Of a stretch of 29,740 nucleotides of DNA, positions 1 to 6,316 are shown piece after piece. Position 1 is the stretch's first letter. The number at the start of each line of letters is the position of its first letter. This DNA is from a virus: the IMG/VR virus record IMGVR_UViG_3300046170_000318, positions 1-29,740 of that record; one strand, 5' to 3'. Made by a program: the position numbers and the translations under genes. Under the pieces are notes generated by a model. That model had not been told where the DNA came from. It did not search any database and worked only from the letters and a program-made list of their open reading frames with translations.

Positions 1-38
1 CTCCTGGCTGGTCGCCACTAAATTGGTAATATTAACAG

Positions 39-67
39 TTGACCTAGTAGCGATATTGGGTCATAAT
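39..67 (+). promoter_or_regulatory. early promoter 1 with dyad operator-like site
   Basis: A -35 box TTGACC (39-44) and a -10 box CATAAT (62-67) are separated by exactly 17 bases, a good sigma70-type arrangement. An inverted pair TGACC (40-44) and GGTCA (59-63) lies across the promoter core. Over 30 bases it matches the second promoter at 1285-1313 at 25 positions. It sits 45 bases upstream of the first early gene. A repressor or activator binding the dyad is inferred, not shown. Confidence 0.75.
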
Positions 68-111
68 GTCTCTGTTGTTTGAGTGAAGTCAATTTTAACC
101 AGGAGAACGTA

Positions 112-357
112 ATGGCGAGCAAGCAAAAACTCATTGATGCGGTGGCGGCCCTTGGCGGCGCCATCGACTGGGGTGTCTCTTTCATCGAGCGAGGCGAAAA
201 GCACATCTGCATCGACGCGCCGGCCGGCATGGTCTGGTCTGCGAACGGGGCGCCCTGCCTAGTCCAGTCCTGGTACAGCGGCACCGCCAGTGAATTTTAT
301 GATGACGTGTTGGCCGACCTGGCTGACGGTCTAAACCAGGGGGAGCAAGATGACTAA
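112..357 (+). CDS. small early protein, unknown function
   Basis: This is an 81-aa soluble acidic protein that I do not recognise. The start ATG at 112 is chosen because AGGAG lies 8 bases upstream; an in-frame extension to 79 has no ribosome site and would overlap the promoter leader. The protein has two tryptophan-containing stretches, including a W-S-A-N-G turn near the middle, and an acidic C-terminus ending in EQDD. It is the first gene after early promoter 1 and overlaps the next gene by 8 bases, so they are probably translationally coupled. Its position suggests immediate-early expression and a host-interaction role, but nothing in the sequence shows a function. Confidence 0.7.
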   Translation: MASKQKLIDAVAALGGAIDWGVSFIERGEKHICIDAPAGMVWSANGAPCLVQSWYSGTASEFYDDVLADLADGLNQGEQDD

Positions 358-613
358 GACGGAACAACGCAAACAGCTCCGAGAGATTGCCAAAAATTTG
401 AGATGGGATCACAAGGTGGAGCTGTTCATAGTCGAGCGCCAGGGCGGAGATGTTTGGCCCTACCCCATCGCAAAGGCGCCGCTAATCACCGGCACTGAAT
501 ATGACTGTTACCTGGTCGGATACAGGCGGGAGGGATTTGGGGACAACGCCCACTTCTGGACTGAGGACAGTATCAGTCTCAAGTTAACCAGTAACGGAAT
601 CGTCGCCGTGTAG
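350..613 (+). CDS. small early protein, unknown function
   Basis: This 87-aa protein begins inside the end of the preceding gene (8-base overlap). GGGGAG a few bases upstream serves as ribosome site. The N-terminus (about residues 1-20) is a charged helix rich in Lys, Arg and Gln. The remainder looks like a small beta-rich domain with several aromatic residues. There is no signal peptide or membrane segment. The function is unknown. It belongs to the early block under promoter 1, and its size and overlap are typical of phage early accessory genes. Confidence 0.65.
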   Translation: MTKTEQRKQLREIAKNLRWDHKVELFIVERQGGDVWPYPIAKAPLITGTEYDCYLVGYRREGFGDNAHFWTEDSISLKLTSNGIVAV

Positions 614-636
614 GCGACACAACCAGGGAGAGTGAA

Positions 637-885
637 ATGATCGATAAAGCAATTAAGGGTAATTACTACTGGACTCATCGCGGAAGCCACAAAAGATATT
701 TTCCTGGCGCGGAAGTCATCAAGGTGTTTGCAAAAACAGGCGGTAAAGAATTCCCGCTTTGCACTGAGCGCCAGGGCGAGATGGCCCACCCGACCAGCAC
801 CGGTTCTTTGTTTGAAACTTATGAAGCGGCTGTTGAATACAGCGAGCTCCAAAAAAGACTTAGTGAGGAGAATAAAAATGGTTGA
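637..885 (+). CDS. small early protein, unknown function
   Basis: This is an 82-aa protein. The start at 637 follows the leader AACCAGGGAGAG, a version of a leader repeated before two other early genes. The N-terminal half is basic and aromatic (YYWTHRG at about residues 10-16). The C-terminal part is a charged helix rich in Glu and Lys. No known domain is recognised. It overlaps the following membrane-protein gene by 8 bases, which suggests coupled translation. Confidence 0.65.
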   Translation: MIDKAIKGNYYWTHRGSHKRYFPGAEVIKVFAKTGGKEFPLCTERQGEMAHPTSTGSLFETYEAAVEYSELQKRLSEENKNG

Positions 886-1096
886 AGTAATTGTTGGGTT
901 AGCGTTATTGCCTTTCGCAATCTTGGTTGCGATTTACCTGGGCGCGCTCGCAATCGGCGCGGTCTGGATTCTTGGCGGGCTCATCCTTTTGTTGTGCGGC
1001 ATTTTTCTGGCCGTCAACGGAGTCAACCCAGGCGGATTTATTTGCATGTTATTTGGTGGCGCCTGGTGCGCCTATAGTTGGGGAGTAGTGAAGTGA
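878..1096 (+). CDS. small membrane protein
   Basis: This is a 72-aa very hydrophobic protein. Start ATG 878 is preceded by GAGGAG. Two strong membrane segments lie at about residues 4-24 and 26-46, and a third weaker hydrophobic stretch at about 53-68. There is almost no soluble part. It overlaps the previous gene by 8 bases and the next by 4 (GTGA). A holin is possible from size and topology, but its place in the early block and the lack of an adjacent lysin argue against that. An inner-membrane host-takeover or exclusion protein is equally possible. The membrane location is clear; the role is not. Confidence 0.65.
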   Translation: MVEVIVGLALLPFAILVAIYLGALAIGAVWILGGLILLLCGIFLAVNGVNPGGFICMLFGGAWCAYSWGVVK

Positions 1097-1260
1097 CAGA
1101 TGAAATTAACAAAGCGGCCCAGGCGCTCAGCCTATCCAGGACAGAGCAAACGCTGGAGTGCCAGGAGTGCGGCAAAGAGTTTAAAGCCAGGGACGTGCGG
1201 GCCCGCTTCTGCACTGATCGATGCCGGCAGATTGTGCGGCGCCGAAACGCCAAAAAATAA
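1093..1260 (+). CDS. small zinc-ribbon protein
   Basis: This is a 55-aa protein with GTG start 1093 overlapping the upstream stop as GTGA and preceded by GGGGAG. Four cysteines are arranged C-x2-C-x13-C-x3-C (CQEC near residue 23, then CTDRC), with a basic tail (RRRNAKK). This is the pattern of a treble-clef or zinc-ribbon fold that could bind nucleic acid or a protein partner. It is the last gene before the second promoter. I infer a regulator or host-polymerase binder among other possibilities. The metal site is supported by sequence; the function is not. Confidence 0.65.
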   Translation: MTDEINKAAQALSLSRTEQTLECQECGKEFKARDVRARFCTDRCRQIVRRRNAKK

Positions 1261-1284
1261 TTTGAAATTAATTGATAAAAACAC

Positions 1285-1313
1285 TTGACCTCGTATCGAT
1301 AATAGGTCATAGT
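1285..1313 (+). promoter_or_regulatory. early promoter 2 with near-perfect dyad
   Basis: TTGACC (1285-1290) and CATAGT (1308-1313) are separated by 17 bases. The region from 1286 to 1309 is a 24-bp dyad: TGACCT on the left, AGGTCA on the right, and the self-complementary ATCGAT exactly at the centre (1295-1300). It resembles promoter 1 and is followed 31 bases later by the YodL-type gene. The dyad spans the spacer and touches both promoter boxes, so a bound dimer would be expected to block polymerase. That control is inferred. Confidence 0.75.
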
Positions 1314-1344
1314 GGCTTCATTGTTACTAACCAGGGGAAAAAAA

Positions 1345-1647
1345 ATGATCAAGATTTATCACGCCAACAAAGAAATTTTCAGCGACTCAGTTTGGTACGG
1401 CTACAGCATGGGCTTGAGTATGGAAGAGATCATCGTCAAGTTTCAGAACGGCGAGTATTTTGAAGCTGGTCAAATTGACACTAACGATCTTGAGCAGGCT
1501 TATCACCTCAGTCAAAACCTGTGCGCACGGCCCAAAGGGTGGGAAGGTCGATCAACTTCAGTCGGCGACATCATCGAGAATGATGATGGGATTTGGATCG
1601 TCGCCAACGCAGGTTTCGACCAAATCAAAATCAAGGCGGCCGCATAA
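1345..1647 (+). CDS. YodL-domain protein
   Basis: This is a 100-aa protein starting at ATG 1345 after the leader AACCAGGGGA. Residues about 45-95 fit the YodL domain: LEQAYHLSQN, then W, then RSTSVGDII, then a short strand and a GFDQI ending. In the known family this domain is found in Firmicute mobile elements and phages, and among domains of large polyvalent proteins; its biochemical role is not established. Here it stands alone as the first gene under promoter 2, next to an LPD29-like gene. The domain call is from motif recognition. An anti-defence or host-modulating role is inference only. Confidence 0.7.
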   Translation: MIKIYHANKEIFSDSVWYGYSMGLSMEEIIVKFQNGEYFEAGQIDTNDLEQAYHLSQNLCARPKGWEGRSTSVGDIIENDDGIWIVANAGFDQIKIKAAA

Positions 1648-1672
1648 CGCGGCCATTACAAGGAGAGTAAAA

Positions 1673-2148
1673 ATGGCAAAGCAAATGAGTGAAAACGCAA
1701 GAGCGGCAAAGATGGTACGCCAGGAGCTAAAGCTCGCGGCATCAAGGGTCGCGTAACGAGCCGTCAGTACAGCATGGGCTCAAGTATGGACGTGGTTATT
1801 CTGGAGGATGTGAACCCAGAAATTTATGAGTCGGTTAGAGAGTACGCACGTCAGTTTCAGTATGGTCACTTTGACGGTATGCAGGACCTGTATGAGTACA
1901 GCAACAGCCGCGATGACATACCCCAGGTAAAGCACGTTTTTACCAGCATCGAGTACAGCGATGAGCTCAAGCAACGAGTTTGGAATTACATTCGCAACGT
2001 GTACGCAAATATGGAAGATGCGCCAGAACTGCTAGAAGAGTCTTATAACTTCTACAGCAAGCACTGGGGCGCCAGCGCCATTGGCCTGGTCAACCGTATT
2101 TTGTTTGATTCTAATGATGTCGCCTGGAATGGAGGTCTCCAGGCGTGA
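1673..2148 (+). CDS. LPD29-like small protein (frame break near 1738)
   Basis: Read directly this is a 27-aa peptide (1673-1756) followed by an unconnected frame. Restoring one missing base near 1735-1742 joins them into about 158 aa. The joined protein shows I-K-G-R-V-T-S and YSMGSSMDV, then FDGMQDLYEY, which match my recollection of the large-polyvalent-protein-associated domain LPD29. The start has AGGAG 8 bases upstream. It follows the YodL-type gene in the same transcript. LPD domains were described in phage and element proteins delivered into cells; here the domain is a stand-alone early gene. The function is unknown. Confidence 0.6.
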
Positions 2149-2170
2149 TATACTTTCACCGGAGGTTGTT

Positions 2171-2330
2171 ATGGAATTCGTTATCTTTCTTTACTGCCTG
2201 GTGGCCGCTGTCGGCGCTTACCAGATCCTGGTGCCTTACCAGTACCTGCCCGCTTACACTCCTGAAGAGCTTAGAGCGTATTGCTTACTGGGATGACATC
2301 ATCGCCAACTCAAGCTCAGAGGATAGCTAG
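2171..2330 (+). CDS. small single-span membrane protein (probable frame break near 2270)
   Basis: ATG 2171 is preceded by GGAGGT. The N-terminus carries one hydrophobic segment (about residues 3-22), followed by a Tyr/Pro-rich link. As read, the frame stops at 2296 after 41 aa. Removing one base near 2265-2272 gives 52 aa with a helical ERIAYWDDIIAN ending and a stop at 2330. I prefer the longer form but am not certain. The stop overlaps the stop of the convergent minus-strand gene at 2327. The function is unknown. Confidence 0.5.
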
Positions 2331-3475
2331 ATAGTCAAACCTGGCACCGCGTCCAGGATACCGCTATTCATTAGGACCGGCTTCAGGCCCTTCGCGGGTA
2401 CTTCCGGTCCGTTTGCTACCTGAGATATTCCATCAAATAACCCGTTTTGATTTGACTTCAAGACGCCAAACGTGTCGATAGCGCCCTGGGCGTCTTTATT
2501 GAATATGTCAACGGGGATGTGTCGCCCCGTACCTGCTGACCGTAAAAGCATTCGCTTACCGGCCTCTTCCGCTGAAACATCCATATTTAATAGCTGAACG
2601 TCATAACCCTTCGCCCTGAGCTGTTCAGCCGTCTTTAAGACATTATCGGGGTTTGACCCTATCCGCGGTATCACTAGGTTGTAACGGTCCCTCATGAGCT
2701 CCTCCTGGAGCTGTTCCGTCATTACTTTGGACTGCGGATGTACCGCATTGGCGCCCATCCCGTCAGCAAATCCTGGAAGCATCTTTTTAGCCTCATCAGG
2801 ATCAACAATGGCCGCGTTGTATTGCCTGGCTATTGGATTGGCCACAGAGCTCTTTCCTGCCGCCGCCGCCCCCGTTACCAGGATCGCCCTGGGCTTTTCA
2901 CCTTTAGCCACCGGCTTAGCGGCGCCCTCTAGGCCATCATCCGCCCAGCCTAGTCTGGTGGCGCCCTGGTAAAAATCTTCCTGGAGCTTTGGCCTGTTGG
3001 CGATTTGGTCCACCGGCAATGGCGCGTAGTCACTGCTGGTAACAATGCTCTCGCGATGCTTTACCAGGGGAGTGCCTGCGGCCTCTCTGAAGCTTTTGCC
3101 CTCGTTATCGAACATGTGCCGCATTTCATCTTTCATGTGCTGGGCGGGGTCTGGGCTCTGATACCAGCGGTTCATTGTCCCGATCTTATCCAGCGCCTGG
3201 CCTGCAACCTTGGCCGGCCCTACTGGCACACCCACGTCCAGGGCGGCGCCTGCGGCCTGTCCTGGCGACATCGTGCCGTGATACGCAAAGTTATTAAGCG
3301 CATCATCCAGGCTGTTGGGGTACACCCAGCTCGCTATAGAGCCGTCCACGGCCCTCTCGCCTGCATTAAGGGCTTCGGCCACCTTTGCCATCCACGGGTG
3401 CCTGGGGCCCATTACGGAGCTCTCAGGGGCCCTTGCCTTTGGTTTGTTGCTTGCCGCCGCGTCTAGGATACCCAT
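2327..3475 (-). CDS. zeta-toxin-like P-loop kinase domain protein
   Basis: This is a 382-aa protein, intact in this sequence. Residues about 195-330 resemble the zeta toxin / AAA_33 kinase fold. Strand PRAILVTG leads into Walker A GAAAAGKSS (202-210, with Lys208). D-P-D follows at 225-227 where zeta has its catalytic Asp, then a MLPGF motif, VHPQS, and an R-x3-R plus GR pattern (308-318) like the family's phosphate-binding arginines. Zeta/PezT enzymes phosphorylate UDP-N-acetylglucosamine; the substrate here is not shown. Residues 1-190 are a separate Ala/Gly-rich region of the kind seen in virion-ejected proteins. It overlaps the upstream gene as TAATG and lies beyond the capsid terminator. 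No epsilon-type antitoxin is visible. It could be an injected effector or a housekeeping kinase. Confidence 0.7.
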   Translation of the reverse strand: MGILDAAASNKPKARAPESSVMGPRHPWMAKVAEALNAGERAVDGSIASWVYPNSLDDALNNFAYHGTMSPGQAAGAALDVGVPVGPAKVAGQALDKIGTMNRWYQSPDPAQHMKDEMRHMFDNEGKSFREAAGTPLVKHRESIVTSSDYAPLPVDQIANRPKLQEDFYQGATRLGWADDGLEGAAKPVAKGEKPRAILVTGAAAAGKSSVANPIARQYNAAIVDPDEAKKMLPGFADGMGANAVHPQSKVMTEQLQEELMRDRYNLVIPRIGSNPDNVLKTAEQLRAKGYDVQLLNMDVSAEEAGKRMLLRSAGTGRHIPVDIFNKDAQGAIDTFGVLKSNQNGLFDGISQVANGPEVPAKGLKPVLMNSGILDAVPGLTI

Positions 3476-3764
3476 TAGATTCTGAATTTCTCGTAATCGC
3501 CGCTGTTGAGCTCGATCTGGACAATGCTATCAAAGGCTTCATCGTCCTGGCGAACTCCCCACTTGTTACTCCACACCTGCTCTAAAAAAGGCGGGTAAGC
3601 ATATTGAGGTTCGCTAATCTTCTCGCCCATGAAATTAAAAATTTTCCAGTAGCTTCGCGCTTGTGCCGTAAATAAGTGGCCTGGTCCAGGTAGGGATTAG
3701 GATCGTGCTTTTCAATATGTAAAAGCTTCCCATCCTGTACTTCAAAAGATTCACCGATTTTCAT
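3475..3764 (-). CDS. small late protein, unknown (frame break near 3640)
   Basis: The start ATG 3764 is chosen for the upstream AGAGGTG. The frame as read stops at 3582, but adding one base in the A/T run at 3636-3645 continues it to a TAA that overlaps the ATG of the kinase gene, giving 96 aa. The repaired protein has an acidic centre and a C-terminal half containing FLEQVWSNKWGVRQDDEAFD. I do not recognise the family. The overlap with the kinase gene (TAATG) ties the two together as a small two-gene unit downstream of the terminator, so a partner or regulator of the kinase is conceivable. Confidence 0.55.
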
Positions 3765-3782
3765 CCCGTCACCTCTGTAATT

Positions 3783-3807
3783 AAAAAAAGGGGGCATTTC
3801 TGCCCCC
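3783..3807 (-). terminator. rho-independent terminator after capsid gene
   Basis: On the minus strand a 7-bp perfect stem (GGGGGCA / TGCCCCC) with a GAAA tetraloop is followed immediately by seven Ts. It begins 17 bases after the capsid stop codon. This is a textbook intrinsic terminator and the only clear one in the window. It separates the capsid gene from the small gene and kinase gene downstream, which must depend on read-through or their own promoter. Confidence 0.9.
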
Positions 3808-3823
3808 GTGAAGAGTGAACCAA

Positions 3824-4834
3824 TTACTTGGTGTATGTCGCCATGTGACCACTTGATGCCTCATTATGAGCCACCAGTGTATGCTCGCCCACGATATGGC
3901 CGTGCATTGAATCACCGGTTTTAGCGAGAGTCTCTTGCTTCCAGCCGCGCAGTGTTGCGACTTTCCACTTCTTTGACTCCAGGACATACAAAGACCCAGC
4001 AGGCATAAAGCGATCAGGTACAAACGTGATCAAGCCCCAGGGCGTTTGGTAGCGAACCATTGAGTTAACCACCTTCTCTTCGGTTGCCATGATGTTGCCA
4101 CGCTGGTTGTTGTTGCCTTCCAGCTCTGCGACCGCCGCAGACATTAAATCCGCTCGCAAATATACGCGATCGGGCTCTCCGCCTTCGGTCCATAACGTTT
4201 CCAGGAGCTGATCAAAATCACCCTGGGTAAACGATGCACCAGTGCCAGCAACAAAACCGCCTGAGCCGTCACCAGCAGTGGGGAAAGTAGCATCGCCAAC
4301 CGTGTTGGTGGCCATCCAGCCGCCTACACCACACATAATGCGAGGCGTAGAACCAGAACCAGCGTCACGGCCCTGAGTACCCAAAAGAGCAACCTCCAGG
4401 TCACGCTTGAGCTCTTTACCTTTCTGCAAAGCCTGGTAAGCGTATTCCTTATTTCGGCCTGCCGTTGTGACACTTTGGACAGTGCCCGACACGCGGAAAC
4501 CACGCTTTCCAATTTGGGTGTAGTTTCCGATTCGCTCAGTCTTGTTGAACTCAGCACCGGAATCAGCACCTTCGATGTGAGCGTTAATCTCAGCATCCTG
4601 GAGCGCTGTTGTCTGCCATTCAGTGTACGTGTTCTTAGCAGACTCTTTGCCACACTTTGTATAAAAAGGTGTCTCTGTGGGCGAAATATCAGAAATAATA
4701 TCTGACAATTGCTCGCGGATACCAGTAACGAAACTCTCATCAGGGTATCCAGGACGGTTTAAATCACTTCCGTAAGTGGAAGCCGTGATTACCGGAGCAG
4801 TGTTACCTGATCCGTCAATTGCTCGATTACTCAT
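3824..4834 (-). CDS. major capsid protein (DUF5309/SU10-like)
   Basis: This 336-aa protein forms the icosahedral shell. The sequence has the family's order of landmarks. Near residue 45 the DIISDISPTETPF motif appears. Next come EWQTTALQDAE, an NYTQIGKRGFRVSGTVQ segment and KGKELKRDLEVALLG. After that there is a central Gly-rich loop region, TPWGLITFVPDRF, and finally LAKTGDS with IVGEHTLVAHNEA near the C-terminus. ATG 4834 is chosen over an upstream TTG because GGAG lies 8 bases before it. The gene is intact. It follows the scaffold gene across a short AT-rich leader and is followed by a strong terminator, fitting very high expression. Confidence 0.92.
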   Translation of the reverse strand: MSNRAIDGSGNTAPVITASTYGSDLNRPGYPDESFVTGIREQLSDIISDISPTETPFYTKCGKESAKNTYTEWQTTALQDAEINAHIEGADSGAEFNKTERIGNYTQIGKRGFRVSGTVQSVTTAGRNKEYAYQALQKGKELKRDLEVALLGTQGRDAGSGSTPRIMCGVGGWMATNTVGDATFPTAGDGSGGFVAGTGASFTQGDFDQLLETLWTEGGEPDRVYLRADLMSAAVAELEGNNNQRGNIMATEEKVVNSMVRYQTPWGLITFVPDRFMPAGSLYVLESKKWKVATLRGWKQETLAKTGDSMHGHIVGEHTLVAHNEASSGHMATYTK

Positions 4835-4854
4835 AAATTTCTCCAATTAAACTA

Positions 4855-4883
4855 TTAATAAAATCACTCTAAAAGAAGGCCAA
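4855..4883 (-). promoter_or_regulatory. possible promoter ahead of capsid gene
   Basis: On the minus strand TTGGCC (4878-4883), a 17-base spacer and TATTAA (4855-4860) lie just upstream of the capsid gene, inside the last codons of the scaffold gene and its AT-rich leader. The match to sigma70 consensus is moderate. It would allow extra capsid transcription beyond the long operon. It could also be chance similarity in an AT-rich stretch. Confidence 0.35.
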
Positions 4884-5844
4884 TTGCATCCTCAATATCT
4901 CCAGTCTGCTTTAACCTGTCTCTCTGCTTTTGCCGTTGTTGCTGATCGGCATTAACTTTTCGCTTAGTCGATCGCACCTGTTTAGCCTGGACTTTTTGCT
5001 CAACTCGCTTTTTGCCCGATTCGCTGTTTAGCTGTCGGTAGGCAATCGCATCCATTAACACGCGCATGTGTCTATGATCCATAACGCCATTAATCTCTTC
5101 AGGGCTGAAGCCGTAGCTTTCAGATGCCTGGGTGACTAACCGCTCTTTCACTTCCGGTCCCTTTTCTGCGTCAAAAAGCTCTGGGTGAAACCCTTTAAGC
5201 ATTTCGACTTCTTGGGAAAGGTAAGCACTCCGCGCCTGTTCGTTGGTCTGCTGATTAGCCTGGGCTTGTTGTTGCATATACCCAACCTTTTCTTGAAAAG
5301 CCTGCTGGTCCTTTTGATACTGAAGTTGTTGCTCCATATACGCCATAGGATCAGACTGAAATAGCTCTTCGCTTGGTGCCTGCGGGGGATGGGCAAAGGT
5401 TCCATCTGATAGCATCTGGAGTGCCGCTTGCACTTGCGCCCGCTCTTGACTTAACGCCGCAAAAACTTGCTCGGTCTCTTTACGATTCTCCGCAACCCTT
5501 TGCATTTGAGTGGTGATATAACTTTGTCCTGAATAGCCTCTCTTCAATTCTTCCAGGTTTACCGAGTGTTCCTCTCCGTCAATTTTAACGGTGAACATTT
5601 CGGGCTCTTCCGAATCATCAGGAGTGCTTTCATCAATAGTCTCATCAACCTCTTCAACTTCTGCCACCTCTTCAGTCTCAGATTCCATTTCTGGAGTCTC
5701 TTCAACTTCTTCGGCGGGTTCTTCTACTGGCTCGGGAGCAGTCTCTGTTTCAAGCATTCGCTCAATCAAAGATTCCTCGGTTGCCTGACCAATATCATCT
5801 GTTGCGGGAGATCGCTCATCGCCGTTACCAACAAAATCATCCAT
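4864..5844 (-). CDS. capsid scaffolding protein
   Basis: This 326-aa, highly charged protein sits directly upstream of the capsid gene, the standard position for a scaffold. Residues about 15-110 are extremely Glu-rich. A short folded segment follows (FTVKIDGEEHSVNLEELKRGYSG), the typical start of the coiled-coil part, and then a long Gln/Glu coiled coil (about 130-240). The C-terminus is strongly basic (KKRVEQKVQAKQVRSTKRK), which is the usual capsid-binding end. Start ATG 5844 overlaps the upstream gene by 8 bases (ATGGATGA); a longer in-frame extension would run deeply into that gene and is rejected. The gene is intact. Confidence 0.85.
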   Translation of the reverse strand: MDDFVGNGDERSPATDDIGQATEESLIERMLETETAPEPVEEPAEEVEETPEMESETEEVAEVEEVDETIDESTPDDSEEPEMFTVKIDGEEHSVNLEELKRGYSGQSYITTQMQRVAENRKETEQVFAALSQERAQVQAALQMLSDGTFAHPPQAPSEELFQSDPMAYMEQQLQYQKDQQAFQEKVGYMQQQAQANQQTNEQARSAYLSQEVEMLKGFHPELFDAEKGPEVKERLVTQASESYGFSPEEINGVMDHRHMRVLMDAIAYRQLNSESGKKRVEQKVQAKQVRSTKRKVNADQQQRQKQRDRLKQTGDIEDAIGLLLE

Positions 5845-6079
5845 CGTTACTGCTCCTATCATTTTGGATACGCTCATTGCCCTCAATGGAGTCAAACTTG
5901 CGTTCCAAGAGTCCCACGGCCCGTATGGATTCGTGGGCTTCGATAATCCTCTCCGCTGTGGAGTTGGGATTTTCAAAGATGTCGATAGCCTCTGATCGTA
6001 TTTCAGTCAGCACTATCTGCAACGTGGTGTCCTGCTTTAAGCGTCGGACGCCTGCCGCCATGTCTTCGGTTCTACTCAT
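5837..6079 (-). CDS. small helical protein between portal and scaffold
   Basis: This 80-aa protein is predicted all-helical and charged, without cysteine or membrane segments. Its start overlaps the upstream stop (TAATG at 6079) and its end overlaps the scaffold start by 8 bases. Small helical proteins are common between portal and scaffold in phages of this type, and their role is mostly unknown. Head assembly is inferred from position only. Confidence 0.6.
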   Translation of the reverse strand: MSRTEDMAAGVRRLKQDTTLQIVLTEIRSEAIDIFENPNSTAERIIEAHESIRAVGLLERKFDSIEGNERIQNDRSSNDG

Positions 6080-6303
6080 TAGGCATACGTGTCAATGACA
6101 CGTCCCTTGGTTGTGTCTGTGCTTGGAGTTGTGTCGATTGTCCTCGGCGTAAAAGGGACTTTTGAACTCTCCGCAGGAATCCTGCTGTTGTTAAGGTTCT
6201 GCGGGTCCATTGCCGTGTTAACCCCCGTGCTGTAAATGCCGGTCGGTTGCTGGAAATTGTTGTCCCATCTAACGCCTGCAATATTGATTGGGTCTGTTGC
6301 CAT
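6079..6303 (-). CDS. small late protein, unknown
   Basis: This 74-aa protein is rich in Thr, Asn and Pro with little predicted order (for example TPRTIDTTPSTDTTKGR). ATG 6303 lies 14 bases after the portal stop; an in-frame longer start would overlap the portal end and is less likely. No strong ribosome site is visible, so coupling to portal translation is plausible. A minor virion or assembly protein is inferred from position. Confidence 0.55.
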   Translation of the reverse strand: MATDPINIAGVRWDNNFQQPTGIYSTGVNTAMDPQNLNNSRIPAESSKVPFTPRTIDTTPSTDTTKGRVIDTYA

Positions 6304-6316
6304 ATAGATACCACGA

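Noticed and set aside
1240-1284. A terminator between the zinc-ribbon gene and promoter 2
   Set aside because: GGCG and CGCC could pair, but on the plus strand the stem is followed by As, not Ts, so it is not an intrinsic terminator in the needed direction.
3005-3466. 153-codon plus-strand frame opposite the kinase gene
   Set aside because: It is antisense to a protein with a clear Walker A motif and has no family-like sequence or start signal.
5566-5946. 126-codon plus-strand frame opposite the scaffold gene
   Set aside because: Phe/Leu/Ser-rich translation is the mirror of Glu-rich codons; there is no ribosome site and it conflicts with an intact scaffold gene.
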